NCBI RefSeq assembly: GCF_035556675.1
Contig: NZ_DATMFZ010000083.1
Coordinates: 6,409-70,408 of the forward strand
DNA: 64,000 nucleotides
Direction: 5' to 3'
Source: Geminicoccus sp035556675
GTDB lineage: Bacteria; Pseudomonadota; Alphaproteobacteria; Geminicoccales; Geminicoccaceae
This document shows, piece after piece, positions 42,623-51,524 of the stretch (positions are counted from its first letter, which is position 1; each line of letters opens with the position of its first letter). The notes under the pieces were generated by a model, which saw only the letters and a list, made by a program, of their open reading frames with translations, ran no database searches and had not been told where the DNA came from. A program made the position numbers and the translations under genes.

Positions 42623-42716
42623 GGAAGGTCGGCGCGGACGGGCTCCTCGCCAAATCGGTCAGGTCCGGAAGGAAGCAGCCGCAACGAGTTCCGGTCCGGG
42701 TCGTGTCCGGCCTTCC
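42623..42716 (+). ncRNA. ffs: signal recognition particle RNA, small bacterial type (4.5S)
   Basis: The conserved SRP domain IV core (GGAAGGAAGCAGCC within 42657-42680) is exact. The flanks pair into one long hairpin: GGAAGGTCGG at the 5' end with CCGGCCTTCC at the 3' end. Length of about 94 bases fits the short bacterial form that binds Ffh. It lies directly upstream of dnaX, the usual location. Exact ends are estimated from the pairing. Confidence 0.95.
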
Positions 42717-42778
42717 ACCTCCTGGGGTCAGCCCCGTCGCACAGGCCGGTCTGCCGCACGAACGAGTCGAACGGGCGC

Positions 42779-44512
42779 ATGCGAGACGATACCACCGCGT
42801 CCGGCTACAAGGTCCTGGCGAGAGCCTATCGGCCGCAGCGCCTCTCCGAACTGGTCGGCCAGGACGCGCTGGTGCGCACGCTGACCAATGCCTTCGCCTC
42901 CGGGCGGCTGGCCCACGCCTTCCTGCTGACCGGCATCCGCGGCGTCGGCAAGACCACGACCGCCCGGATCATCGCCAAGGCCCTGAACTGCGAGGGCCCG
43001 GACGGCACGGGCGGGCCTACGCCGGAACCCTGCGGCGTTTGCGGCCCCTGCCGGTCGATCGAGGCGCAGAACGCCATCGACGTGGTCGAGCTGGACGCCG
43101 CGACCCATACCGGCGTCGACAACATGCGCGACCTGCTTGCCAGCGTCCGCTACGGGCCCACGGCGCTTAGGACCAAGGTCTATATCGTCGACGAGGTCCA
43201 CATGCTCTCGGCCAGTGCGTTCGCCGCACTGCTGAAGACGCTGGAGGAGCCGCCGGCCCACACCAAGTTCGTGTTCGCCACCACCGAGCAGCGCAAGGTG
43301 CCGGTGACCATCATGTCGCGCTGCCAGCGCTTCGACCTGAAGCGCGTGCCGCCCGACCTGCTGGCCGGCCATCTGGCCGCCATCTGCCAGAAGGAGGGGG
43401 TCGAGGCCGAGCCGGATGCGCTGGCCCTGATCGCCCGGATCGCCGAGGGCTCCGTGCGCGACAGCCTGTCGCTGCTCGACCAGTCGATCGCACTGGGCGA
43501 CGGCAAGGTGGTCGCCAGCCAGGTCGCCGACATGCTGGGCCTGGCCGACCGCGCCCGGCTGCTCGACCTGCTGGAGCCGCTGCTCACCGGCCAGCCGCAG
43601 GCAGCGCTGGAAGTGTTCGCCGAATTGCATGCGCGCGGCGCCGATCCGGTCGCCGTGGTCCAGGACCTCTTGGGCGCCTGCCACTGGATCTCGCGGCTCA
43701 AGCTGGACGGCCGCGCCGACCCCGGCTGGCATACCGGCCAGGACGGCCATGCACGCGGCGTGGCGCTGGCCGGCCGGGTGGGCCTGCCGGCGGCGGCCCG
43801 GGCCTGGCAGGTGCTGCTGCGCGGCCTGGACGAGGTGAAGAACGCGCCGGACGGGGCCATGGCCGCCGAGATGCTGCTGTTGCGCCTGGCCTGCCTGAGC
43901 GAATTGCCGCCGCCGGCCGAGCTGCTGCGCCGGCTGGAACGGCTGGGCCAGGACGGTGCCCCTGCCCCGCCGCGCGGGCAGCCGGCCATGGCGACGGTTC
44001 CGGCCGCGCCCGTCGCCCGCCGGCCCGAGCAGCTGCCGGAGCGGCGTGCTCTGCCCGAGCCACCGCCGGCACCGCCCGCACCACCTGGAGCCGGCCAGGC
44101 CGAGCCAGCCGACTTCGCAGGCCTGGTGGACTTCCTGCACCGGAACGGCGAGCCGATGCTGGCCTCCATGCTGGAGACCGGCGTCCATCTCGTGCGCATG
44201 GCGCCCCAGCGCCTGGAGATCCGCCCGGCCCCGGGCACCAGGCCGGACCTCGCCAACCTCCTGCAGGACGCGCTGCACGCCCGCACCGGCCGGCGCTGGA
44301 TGGTCGCGATCGTCAACGAGCGCGGCCAGCCCACCTTGAGCGAGCAGCGCGCCCAGGAGCGCAGCCGGCTGATCGAGGCGCTGTCCGTCGATCCGGCGAT
44401 CCGCCGGATCCTGGATGCCTATCCGGGAGCCCGGATCGAGGATGTCCGTCCCGTTTCCGCCGCCCCTGAGCAACCCGACGACCAGAACGAGAAGAGGATC
44501 GAGCGCGCATGA
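42779..44512 (+). CDS. dnaX: DNA polymerase III subunit gamma/tau
   Basis: DnaX (577 aa) is the AAA+ clamp-loader motor of the replicase. Walker A is GIRGVGKTTTARIIAKALNC (about 53-72), the four-cysteine zinc module is EPCGVCGPC plus the Cys of ALNC, Walker B is VYIVDEVHML, and sensor 1 lies in FATTEQRKVP with the arginine-finger segment SRCQRFDLKRV. The region beyond residue 370 (Pro/Ala-rich linker, then the tau domain) binds polymerase and helicase. I see no A-rich slippery heptamer, so a gamma form by frameshift is not evident. Confidence 0.96.
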   Translation: MRDDTTASGYKVLARAYRPQRLSELVGQDALVRTLTNAFASGRLAHAFLLTGIRGVGKTTTARIIAKALNCEGPDGTGGPTPEPCGVCGPCRSIEAQNAIDVVELDAATHTGVDNMRDLLASVRYGPTALRTKVYIVDEVHMLSASAFAALLKTLEEPPAHTKFVFATTEQRKVPVTIMSRCQRFDLKRVPPDLLAGHLAAICQKEGVEAEPDALALIARIAEGSVRDSLSLLDQSIALGDGKVVASQVADMLGLADRARLLDLLEPLLTGQPQAALEVFAELHARGADPVAVVQDLLGACHWISRLKLDGRADPGWHTGQDGHARGVALAGRVGLPAAARAWQVLLRGLDEVKNAPDGAMAAEMLLLRLACLSELPPPAELLRRLERLGQDGAPAPPRGQPAMATVPAAPVARRPEQLPERRALPEPPPAPPAPPGAGQAEPADFAGLVDFLHRNGEPMLASMLETGVHLVRMAPQRLEIRPAPGTRPDLANLLQDALHARTGRRWMVAIVNERGQPTLSEQRAQERSRLIEALSVDPAIRRILDAYPGARIEDVRPVSAAPEQPDDQNEKRIERA

Positions 44513-44832
44513 AGAATCTCGGCAACATGCTCAAAGAAGCCCAGAAGATGCAGGCCCGCATGGGCGAGATGCAGCAGAAGCTGGCGGAGATGGAGATCGA
44601 GGGCGGGGCCGGCGCCGGCCTGGTCGCGGTGGTGCTGAACGGCAAGGGCGAGATGCGGAAGATCAAGATCGACCCGTCCTTGCTGGTGCCAGACGACGTC
44701 GAGATCCTGGAGGACCTGATCGTGGCGGCGGTCAACGACGCCAAGACCAAGATCGAGCAGCACATGCAGACCGAGATGCAGAAGCTGACCGGCGGGCTGC
44801 AGCTGCCGCCCGGCATGAAGCTGCCCTTCTGA
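44509..44832 (+). CDS. YbaB/EbfC family nucleoid-associated protein
   Basis: A 107-aa DNA-binding protein that forms tweezer-like dimers. The N-terminus MKNLGNMLKEAQKMQARMGE and the central GAGAGLVAVVLNGKGEMRKI are typical, and the protein ends in QLPPGMKLPF. The ATG overlaps the dnaX stop by four bases (ATGA). The order dnaX-ybaB-recR is conserved in many bacteria, linking this protein to DNA replication and repair. Confidence 0.95.
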   Translation: MKNLGNMLKEAQKMQARMGEMQQKLAEMEIEGGAGAGLVAVVLNGKGEMRKIKIDPSLLVPDDVEILEDLIVAAVNDAKTKIEQHMQTEMQKLTGGLQLPPGMKLPF

Positions 44833-44845
44833 GCCGGGGCCGGCC

Positions 44846-45454
44846 CTGACCAGGCAGCACGCACCCGGTGCGATCGACGAGCTGATCAGGCGCCTGGCCC
44901 GCCTGCCGGGCCTGGGGCCCCGCTCGGCGCGCCGTGCCGCCCTGGCGCTGCTCAAGCGCCAGGACACGCTGCTCGACCCATTGATCCGCACGCTGGAGAC
45001 CTGCCGGGCCCAGGTCCGCCGCTGCAGCGTGTGCGGCAACCTCGACGCCACCGACCCCTGCGCGATCTGCAGCGATGGCAGCCGCGACCCGGCCAGCCTG
45101 TGCGTGGTCGAGGAGGTCGAGGACCTCTGGGCGGTCGAGCGGGCCGGCTTCTTTCGCGGCCGCTACCATGTGCTGGGCGGCCGCCTCTCGGCCCTGGACG
45201 GGATCGGCCCGGACGAGCTGCGGGTTGGCGAGATGCTGACGCGGGTGCAGGCCGAAGGCGTGCAGGAGGTGGTGCTGGGCCTGGGGGCCACCGTCGAGGG
45301 CCAGACCACTGCGCACTACCTGGCCGAGCGGCTCCAGGGCCTGGGCGTCGCCGTGACCGGATTCGGCCGGGGCGTGCCGGTGGGCGGTGAACTGAACTTC
45401 CTGGACGAAGGCACGCTCGCCGCGGCTTATCGCGCCCGCCGCCCCTTCGCCTGA
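44846..45454 (+). CDS. recR: recombination mediator protein RecR, apparent CTG start
   Basis: RecR (202 aa) acts with RecF/RecO to load RecA at gaps. It has the helix-hairpin-helix at the N-terminus (LARLPGLGPRSARRAAL), the zinc finger (RRCSVCGNLDATDPCAIC, about 53-70) and the Toprim domain (LCVVEEVEDLWAVE onward). The frame opens after a TGA at 44816 and contains no ATG, GTG or TTG before the HhH. CTG at 44846 (MTRQHAPGAIDELI) gives the expected length and has GGGGCCGG upstream. The first standard-type codon, TTG at 44981, would delete the HhH. A base-calling error is the main alternative. Confidence 0.9.
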   Translation: MTRQHAPGAIDELIRRLARLPGLGPRSARRAALALLKRQDTLLDPLIRTLETCRAQVRRCSVCGNLDATDPCAICSDGSRDPASLCVVEEVEDLWAVERAGFFRGRYHVLGGRLSALDGIGPDELRVGEMLTRVQAEGVQEVVLGLGATVEGQTTAHYLAERLQGLGVAVTGFGRGVPVGGELNFLDEGTLAAAYRARRPFA

Positions 45455-45555
45455 AACCGCCCGCGCTCCAAGCGGACGAAGAAAACGCCGGCAGCTTCAC
45501 CGCCCGTTAACCGGCTGTGCCGCAAGATGAGCGCGGTGGACTGGCGAGGTGGGTG

Positions 45556-45759
45556 ATGACGGAGCTTGTTCCGGGCGTGCGGATAGCATTTCTTCTGCTG
45601 CTCGTCCCGCTGGTGATGGCGGCCCGGGCAGTCGTGCGGGGGCAGCCCCCTGTACGGCAGGAGCCGCAGATTGCTCTCGACGAGGCGGCGCTGCTCGGCC
45701 AGTGCGACCCGCGGCTGCGATCGGCCCGCGCTGGCGCTGGCGGCGCGCCACCCGGGTGA
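45556..45759 (+). CDS. small single-pass membrane protein, unknown
   Basis: A 67-aa candidate: one hydrophobic segment (VRIAFLLLLVPLVMAARAVV, about 8-27) followed by a short polar tail rich in Pro, Arg and Gln. The ATG is preceded by GAGGTGGG. I recognise no family. It fills part of the gap between recR and def; coding character is modest, so it may not be real. Confidence 0.4.
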   Translation: MTELVPGVRIAFLLLLVPLVMAARAVVRGQPPVRQEPQIALDEAALLGQCDPRLRSARAGAGGAPPG

Positions 45760-45890
45760 CGGAGCGAGCGGATGAGCTGCCGGACTGCGAGGCCGGGCCT
45801 GCGGCCTCGGTCGGTGGTCGGTTGACCAGGGCTGCACCACTGCCTACCTGACCAGCCGGTCATCCTCTTCTCTGTCCGAAACGGTTCCGC

Positions 45891-46406
45891 ATGGCCTTGC
45901 TGCCCATTCTGGAAGTTCCCGATCCACGGCTGCGCCAAAAGGCGGCACCGGTCCGGGACATCGATCCCGAGGTGACGGCCCTGCTCGAGGACATGCTGGA
46001 GACGATGTACGCGGCGCCGGGCATCGGACTGGCGGCACCCCAGATCGGCATCAGCCGGCGGATCGTCGTGCTGGACGTGAGCCCCAAGGAGGAGGAGCGC
46101 CGGCCGCTCAGGCTGATCAATCCGGAAGTGGTCGAGACCGGCGGCGAGGTGGTGGAGGCGGAGGAAGGCTGCCTCAGCCTGCCCAACCAGTACGCGCCGG
46201 TGAAGCGGCCGGAACGGGTGCGCGTTCGCTACCTGGACGAGCAGGGCGAGGAACGGGAGATCGATGCCGACGGGCTGCTGGCACGTTGCCTGCAGCACGA
46301 GATCGACCATCTGGACGGGGTGCTGTTCACCGACCATCTGAGCCGGCTCAAGCGCGAGATGCTCCTGAAGAAGCTCGACAAGCAGCGGCGGCAGCGTGCC
46401 GGCTGA
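45891..46406 (+). CDS. def: peptide deformylase
   Basis: Def (171 aa) removes the N-formyl group from new proteins using a metal ion. The three family motifs are all present: GIGLAAPQIG (about 44-53), EEGCLSLP with the metal-binding Cys (about 87-94), and the HExxH-type QHEIDHLDG (about 133-141). The stop lies within the start of fmt, an 11-base overlap. This is the usual def-fmt pairing of formylation and deformylation. Confidence 0.97.
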   Translation: MALLPILEVPDPRLRQKAAPVRDIDPEVTALLEDMLETMYAAPGIGLAAPQIGISRRIVVLDVSPKEEERRPLRLINPEVVETGGEVVEAEEGCLSLPNQYAPVKRPERVRVRYLDEQGEEREIDADGLLARCLQHEIDHLDGVLFTDHLSRLKREMLLKKLDKQRRQRAG

Positions 46407-47370
46407 GCGGGCGGCGGACGTGCCGGCGAGACCTCTGCGCGTGGTGGCGATGGGCTCGACCGGCTTCCTCCTGCCGAGCCTGGAGCGCTTGCTGGCCTCG
46501 CCCGGCCACGAGGTGGTGGCGGTCTATACCAGGCCGCCGGCGGCGCGTGGCCGCGGCCAGCGCGAGCGGCGCACCGAGGTGCATGAGCGGGCACTGGAGC
46601 TGGGCATCCCGGTGACGACGCCGGCCAGCTTCCGGGAGTCGGGAGCGGTGGAAGGGCTGGCGGCACTGGCCCCGGATGTGGTGGTGACCGCCGCCTATGG
46701 CCTGATCCTGCCGCCGGCCGTGCTGGAGGCACCGCGGCTGGGCTGCATCAATCTCCATGCCTCGCTCCTGCCGCGCTGGCGGGGTGCGGCACCGATCGAG
46801 CGGGCGATCCTGGCGGGCGACGACGTGACGGGGGTCTGCCTGTTCCGCATGGAGCGGGGCCTCGATACCGGGCCGGTCTATGCGTCCGCGAGCGTGCCGA
46901 TCGGGCCTACCACTACCGCGCCGGAGCTGCACGATGCGCTGGCCCTGCTGGCAGCCGAGCTCCTGCTGCCGACCCTGGACGGCATCGCCCAAGGCCGCCT
47001 CGTGCCCGTCCCGCAGCCGGACGAGGGCGTGACCTATGCGGCCAAGCTGGAACGGGACGAGGGGCGGCTCGACTTTCGCCGCTCCGCCCTGGAGCTCGAT
47101 CGCCAGGTGCGTGCCCTGGAACCGCGGCCCGGAACCTTCGCCGTCCTGAACGGCGAGCGGATCGCGGTGCGGCAGGCGACGCCTTTGGACCGACCGGCGG
47201 ACAAAGCGGTTCCGGCGGGCATGGTGGTGGCCGATCCCCTGGTGGTGGCCTGCGGAGAAGGCCTGCTGCGGCTGGACGTGGTGCAGCGGCCGGGCCGCCG
47301 GGCACTGCCGGCGCCGGAGCTGCTGCGTGGCTGGCCCGTGCCGGCCGGCACCCGCTTCGATCCGGCCTGA
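46396..47370 (+). CDS. fmt: methionyl-tRNA formyltransferase
   Basis: Fmt (up to 324 aa) formylates initiator Met-tRNA using 10-formyltetrahydrofolate. The catalytic segment is NLHASLLPRWRGAAPIERAI (about 116-135, with Asn, His and the later Asp in MERGLDTGP). The C-terminal OB-like domain starts near residue 210. GTG here overlaps def by 11 bases; GTG at 46420 (MPARPLRVVAMGST) would be closer to the usual Fmt N-terminus. It leads into truA with a one-base overlap. Confidence 0.95.
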   Translation: MPAERAADVPARPLRVVAMGSTGFLLPSLERLLASPGHEVVAVYTRPPAARGRGQRERRTEVHERALELGIPVTTPASFRESGAVEGLAALAPDVVVTAAYGLILPPAVLEAPRLGCINLHASLLPRWRGAAPIERAILAGDDVTGVCLFRMERGLDTGPVYASASVPIGPTTTAPELHDALALLAAELLLPTLDGIAQGRLVPVPQPDEGVTYAAKLERDEGRLDFRRSALELDRQVRALEPRPGTFAVLNGERIAVRQATPLDRPADKAVPAGMVVADPLVVACGEGLLRLDVVQRPGRRALPAPELLRGWPVPAGTRFDPA

Positions 47371-48134
47371 TGCCGCGCTACGCCCTGGTCCTGGAATATG
47401 ACGGCCGGCCGTTCGTCGGCTGGCAGCGCCAGGACAATGGTCCGTCCGTGCAGGCGGCGCTGGCCCTGGCGACCGAGCGGTTCTGCGGCGAAAGCCCCGA
47501 TCTGGTGGCCGCCGGGCGCACCGATGCCGGGGTCCATGCCAGCGGCCAGGTCGTGCATCTGGACCTGGCGCGCAGCGTGGACCCGGGCAGGATGCGCGAT
47601 GCCCTGAACCACCACCTGCGCCCGGCACCGATCGCCGTCCTGGAGGCCCGCCGGGTCACCGACGATTTTCATGCCCGGTTCGGCGCCACCGCCCGGGCCT
47701 ACCGCTACCGGATCCTGACCCGGCGGGCGCCGCCGACCCTGGAGCGCGGCCTGGTCTGGCACCATCCGCACCAGCTGAACGCCGCGCTGATGCACGATGC
47801 CGGCCAGCTGCTGGTCGGCCGTCACGACTTCACCAGCTTTCGCGCCACGGCCTGCCAGTCCCGCTCGCCGCTGAAGTCGATCGACCTGCTCCATGTCCGG
47901 CGGCAGGGCGAGCATGTCGAGCTGCACATCCGCGCCCGCTCCTTTCTCCATCACCAGGTCCGCAACATCGTGGGCAGCCTGGCACTGGTCGGTGCCGGGC
48001 GGCGGCCGCTCGGCTGGATCGCCGAGGTGCTGGCCGCGCGCGACCGCACCGCCGCCGGCCCGACTGCCCCGCCCGACGGGCTCTGCCTCGTGGAGGTCCG
48101 CTATCCCGGCTGGAGCAGCACGGCTCAGGACTGA
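47370..48134 (+). CDS. truA: tRNA pseudouridine(38-40) synthase
   Basis: TruA (254 aa) makes pseudouridine at tRNA positions 38-40. The catalytic Asp is in AAGRTDAGVHASGQVVHLD (about 46-64). FRATACQSRSPLKSID and FLHHQVRNIVGSL are further family blocks. Its ATG shares one base with the fmt stop (TGATG). The def-fmt-truA order is typical for alphaproteobacteria. Confidence 0.97.
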   Translation: MPRYALVLEYDGRPFVGWQRQDNGPSVQAALALATERFCGESPDLVAAGRTDAGVHASGQVVHLDLARSVDPGRMRDALNHHLRPAPIAVLEARRVTDDFHARFGATARAYRYRILTRRAPPTLERGLVWHHPHQLNAALMHDAGQLLVGRHDFTSFRATACQSRSPLKSIDLLHVRRQGEHVELHIRARSFLHHQVRNIVGSLALVGAGRRPLGWIAEVLAARDRTAAGPTAPPDGLCLVEVRYPGWSSTAQD

Positions 48135-48202
48135 GCGGACCGGCCGCCGGATGTGCGATGATCACACCGGTGCACACTGCCCTACCTGACAGGACGATCG
48201 TG

Positions 48203-48667
48203 ATGAGCCACGAGATCTATGCCGGCCTGAGCCAGCTCGGCCAGAACGCCCCGCCGCCGGTCTCGCCCGAGGCAGCGGCGCTGGAAACCGTCGCGAATCC
48301 GCACGCCGGAACGCCCTACCTCGTGCGCTTCACCTGCCCGGAATTCACGTCGCTCTGCCCGGTCACCGGCCAGCCGGACTTCGCCCACCTGGTGATCGAC
48401 TACGTGCCGGACCGGCTGCTGGTCGAGAGCAAGAGCCTGAAGCTCTACCTTCATGCCTTCCGCAACCATCCCGGATTCCACGAGGCCTGCACGGTCGGCA
48501 TCGGGCGGCGGCTGGTGGAGACGCTGGCACCACTCTGGCTGCGGATCGGCGGCTACTGGTACCCGCGCGGCGGCATCCCGATCGACGTGTTCTTCCAGAC
48601 GGGGCCGGCACCCGATGGCGTCTGGATTCCCGACCAGGGGGTGCCGAGCTATCGTGGGCGCGGCTGA
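48203..48667 (+). CDS. queF: NADPH-dependent 7-cyano-7-deazaguanine reductase
   Basis: QueF (154 aa, the short unimodular form) reduces preQ0 to preQ1 in queuosine synthesis. The QueF motif is seen as VESKSLKLYLHAFRNH (about 76-91). The nucleophilic Cys is in FTSLCPVTGQPDFAHL, with the conserved Asp nearby. The ATG is chosen because AGGA lies upstream and the preceding in-frame codons look non-coding. It follows truA by 68 bases, an order that groups two tRNA modification genes. No preQ1 riboswitch is visible upstream. Confidence 0.95.
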   Translation: MSHEIYAGLSQLGQNAPPPVSPEAAALETVANPHAGTPYLVRFTCPEFTSLCPVTGQPDFAHLVIDYVPDRLLVESKSLKLYLHAFRNHPGFHEACTVGIGRRLVETLAPLWLRIGGYWYPRGGIPIDVFFQTGPAPDGVWIPDQGVPSYRGRG

Positions 48668-48718
48668 ATCCCTCTGTCGCCTCCCGTCCGGCGCTTGACC
48701 TTTACGGCCGAAGCGGCG

Positions 48719-49537
48719 ATGCGGCAGCGGACCCGAGGGATCGGTCCGGCTCAACCGTTGCTGACGGCAGGCATATTGCGTCCGCTTCTGCTGCACATGC
48801 ATGTTCCCCGCAGTTCTGGCTCCAGCCTGCACGCCTGGTTCGTGGCAGCGCTCGGCACTGCCGGCGTCGCCCAGGCGAGCAGCCCCGACGAGGTGGCGGC
48901 GGTCACCAGCGGCGGAGCGGCGCCGGCCGTGGTCAGCGGCCATTACCTGCACGGCGTTCATGCGCGGCTGACCGGCCGGGACCATCGCTATGTCGTGCTG
49001 CTGCGCGACCCGGTCGAGCGGGTGCTCTCCCTGTTCCGCTACATCCGGGGCCTGCCGGGCCATTCGCGCCATGCCGACCTGGTGCGGCCGGGCATGACCA
49101 TCCCGCGCTACTATGCCGAGGGCATTCCCGGCAGCTGGGCGCGCAACGGCATGGTCGGCCAGCTGGCCGGCAGCTATTCCGCCCTGCCACCCGAGGAGCG
49201 CCTGGCGCGCGCCACCGAGCATCTGCTGGACGAGCGGACGATCTTTGGCCTTGTCGAGGACCCGCAACCGCTCCTGCGCAGCGCTGCCGAGATCCTGGGC
49301 CTGGCCGAGGTGCCGCCCCTGGCCAGGGTCAACCGGTCGGCCCGGATGGAGCCGGGCCAGGCATTCGGCGGCGACGCTGCGGACCTCGCCGCCATCGTCG
49401 AGCACAACCGGCTGGACATCGAGCTCTACCGGCGGGCGCAGGTCCATCTGGCCGAGCGCGATCGGTCGGCGGCACCGCCGCCCGTACCGGGCCTCACCGA
49501 ACGGGTCCTGCGCCGCACCCTCGGCTGGTTCCGCTGA
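48719..49537 (+). CDS. sulfotransferase family protein
   Basis: A 272-aa protein of the PAPS-dependent sulfotransferase fold (sulfotransfer_2 type). The 5'-phosphosulfate loop is LLHMHVPRSSGSSLHAWF (about 24-41) and the 3'-phosphate site is VVLLRDPVERVLSLFRYI (about 91-108). No signal or membrane segment is clear, so it is cytosolic or peripheral. Such proteins sulfate glycans or lipids in bacteria. The ATG given is eight codons after a possible TTG start; neither has a strong ribosome binding site. Neighbours do not suggest an acceptor. Confidence 0.8.
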   Translation: MRQRTRGIGPAQPLLTAGILRPLLLHMHVPRSSGSSLHAWFVAALGTAGVAQASSPDEVAAVTSGGAAPAVVSGHYLHGVHARLTGRDHRYVVLLRDPVERVLSLFRYIRGLPGHSRHADLVRPGMTIPRYYAEGIPGSWARNGMVGQLAGSYSALPPEERLARATEHLLDERTIFGLVEDPQPLLRSAAEILGLAEVPPLARVNRSARMEPGQAFGGDAADLAAIVEHNRLDIELYRRAQVHLAERDRSAAPPPVPGLTERVLRRTLGWFR

Positions 49538-49538
49538 A

Positions 49539-49567
49539 CTCGCCCTGCCCCCTTGTGCAGGGACGAG
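49539..49567. terminator. hairpin between convergent sulfotransferase and antiporter genes
   Basis: CTCG-CCCTGC pairs with GCAGGG-A-CGAG around an 8-base loop, with one bulged A. It begins two bases after the sulfotransferase stop and ends 26 bases before the antiporter stop, so it can serve both directions. No T-tract follows. Confidence 0.5.
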
Positions 49568-49592
49568 CCAGGATCACGGACCGGCAGGCAGT

Positions 49593-50849
49593 TCAGTGGG
49601 ATGCCTTGGGAACCACACGGCGAACCACCCTGCCCAGGCTCAGCCCCTGCACCACCACGGAGAAGAGGACCACGGCGTAGGTCGCGTCCAGGATGAGCGG
49701 GCGCGCGGGACTGTCCGGGAGCGAGAGAGCCAGCGCCACGGAAATGCCGCCGCGGACCGCGCCCCAGGTCAGCACCGGCACGGTGCCCCTGCCGAAGGAC
49801 TGCCAGTGCTGCAGCACCAGGACCGGCCCGGCCACGGAGATGAACCGCGCGGCCAGCACGAGCGGGATGGCGATCAGGGCGAGCCCGGCGAAGGTCGGGG
49901 CGAAATGCACCACCAGCACTTCCAGGCCGATCAGCAGGAACAGGATGGCGTTCAGGATGTCGTCGACCAGGGTCCAGAAGCCGAACACATAGCGCTGGGT
50001 GATGTCGCTCATCGCAAAGCGCGGCCCGCGATTGCCGATCAGGACGCCGGCCACGACCACGGCGATCGGACCGCTCATGTGCAGCGCAGTGGCCAGGGCA
50101 TAGGTCCCGGTCACCAGCGCCAGCGAGATCATGACCTCGATCGCATAGTCGTCGATGCTGCGCATCGCCCGGTAGGCGACATAGCCGGTGGCCAAGCCCA
50201 GGAGGGCGCCGCCCCCGGCTTCCACCAGGAGCAGCTCGGCGATCGGGAGGATGCCCACCGTCTCGTCGGGGCCGGTGGCGAACTGCAGCGCGATCGTGAA
50301 CAGGACCACGCCCACCCCGTCATTGAGCAGCGCCTCGCCCGACATCTCGGTCTCGAGGGCTTCCGGGACGTTCACCGCCTTCAATGTGCTCAAGACGGCG
50401 ACGGGATCGGTCGGCGCGATCAGCGCGCCGAAGACCAGCGCCCATGCGAAGTCCAGCGGCGTGCCCAGCGCCCGTGCCGCCAGCCAGAGCCCGGCTCCGG
50501 CGATCAGCATCGAGATCAGCACGCCGAAGGTCGCCAGCATGCCGACGGGCGCGGCCCGGCTGCGCAGCCGGCCGAGATCGACATGCAGGGCACCGGCGAA
50601 CAGGAGAAACGCCAGCATGCCGTTCATCACGGCGTCGTAGAAGTCGATCTGGCGGATGGTGGCGGCGACCGCGCCGTACAGGGGCGTGCTCGGAAACAGG
50701 AACTCGAGCCCGATCAGCAGGAGCGAGGCGCCGAGCCCCATCACCAGCAGGCCGATATTGACCGGCAGGCGGATGAAGCGGTGATTGAGGTAGGCGAAGG
50801 CCGTGGTGATCACCAGCAGCATCGCGACCAGCTCGAACAGCGACAGCAC
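49593..50849 (-). CDS. Na+/H+ antiporter, CPA1 (NhaP-type)
   Basis: A 418-aa membrane antiporter with about 12 segments. The ion-binding motifs are ALIAPTDPVAVLSTLK (about 143-158) and GEALLNDGVGVVLF (about 170-183), in which the two Asp residues of the CPA1 family are kept. TWGAVRGGISVALALS is a further block. It lacks a long cytoplasmic C-terminal tail. GTG is the start that gives the normal N-terminal helix. It probably exchanges sodium or potassium for protons in pH or salt homeostasis. Confidence 0.92.
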   Translation of the reverse strand: MLSLFELVAMLLVITTAFAYLNHRFIRLPVNIGLLVMGLGASLLLIGLEFLFPSTPLYGAVAATIRQIDFYDAVMNGMLAFLLFAGALHVDLGRLRSRAAPVGMLATFGVLISMLIAGAGLWLAARALGTPLDFAWALVFGALIAPTDPVAVLSTLKAVNVPEALETEMSGEALLNDGVGVVLFTIALQFATGPDETVGILPIAELLLVEAGGGALLGLATGYVAYRAMRSIDDYAIEVMISLALVTGTYALATALHMSGPIAVVVAGVLIGNRGPRFAMSDITQRYVFGFWTLVDDILNAILFLLIGLEVLVVHFAPTFAGLALIAIPLVLAARFISVAGPVLVLQHWQSFGRGTVPVLTWGAVRGGISVALALSLPDSPARPLILDATYAVVLFSVVVQGLSLGRVVRRVVPKASH

Positions 50850-50965
50850 CTGGCTGGCTCCGCAGTGACGGCACTGCGCCTGCCCCAGGACCGGCGCCCT
50901 CTGCTAACGCCCGTGTCCGGGCGAAGGCTCCATGGCACCCTGCCCGGCGAGCCACGGCCGCTCCG

Positions 50966-51520
50966 TCAGAACAGCCGGTCGAGCAGCTGGTCCAGCAGGA
51001 GGGAGCTCAGGAAGTCGGCCAGCACGAAGCCGAACGCGACCCCGCCGGTCGTGCGCAGGGCCGAGCGGACCACGAACCAGCCATAGACCATGGTGGTGGC
51101 GAACGCGACGAACTGCGGCATGCCCCTTGCGTCCGCCGGCAGCAGCGAGATCAGGAGGATCGCCACCACCAGGAAGCCGCCCTGCAGCACCGAGGCCCAG
51201 TTGACCGCAGTGACCAGCGGCACGTAGCGCGCGGTGAGCCCCATCAGCCGGGTCAGCACCAGGGCCAGGAGCGGGAACATGGCGAAGCGGGCGAACAGCG
51301 AAACATACTCGCTGGTCCAGTCGATCTCGACCAGCCCGGCCTCGTCGGAACGGCTCAGCACGAACAGCAGCAGGCCGTGCAGCGGCATCAGCCAGAAGAC
51401 CGCCTGGAAGGAGCGCCAGAACCCGCCTACCGACAGGTCGAGCAGCTCGATCCCCCGGGCATCGCCGCGGGCCAGGATGGAGGCGGCGGCAAAGCCGCGC
51501 AGGGCGTCGGCGATCGCCAC
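50966..51520 (-). CDS. integral membrane protein, unknown, downstream of dapE
   Basis: A 184-aa protein with about five hydrophobic segments (for example FWRSFQAVFWLMPLHGLLLF near 35 and VLQGGFLVVAILLISLLPA near 115). The GTG start (MAIADALRGFAAASI) lies four bases after the dapE stop, so it is probably co-transcribed with dapD-dapE. A longer version starting inside dapE is possible but would overlap by 47 bases. I do not recognise a family with known function. Confidence 0.7.
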   Translation of the reverse strand: MAIADALRGFAAASILARGDARGIELLDLSVGGFWRSFQAVFWLMPLHGLLLFVLSRSDEAGLVEIDWTSEYVSLFARFAMFPLLALVLTRLMGLTARYVPLVTAVNWASVLQGGFLVVAILLISLLPADARGMPQFVAFATTMVYGWFVVRSALRTTGGVAFGFVLADFLSSLLLDQLLDRLF

Positions 51521-51524
51521 CGGG

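Noticed and set aside
42779..44512. Programmed frameshift in dnaX giving a gamma subunit
   Set aside because: I looked for an A-rich slippery heptamer with a downstream hairpin and saw none in this GC-rich gene.
48135..48202. preQ1 riboswitch upstream of queF
   Set aside because: The 68-base gap has no aptamer-like hairpin with an A-rich tail.
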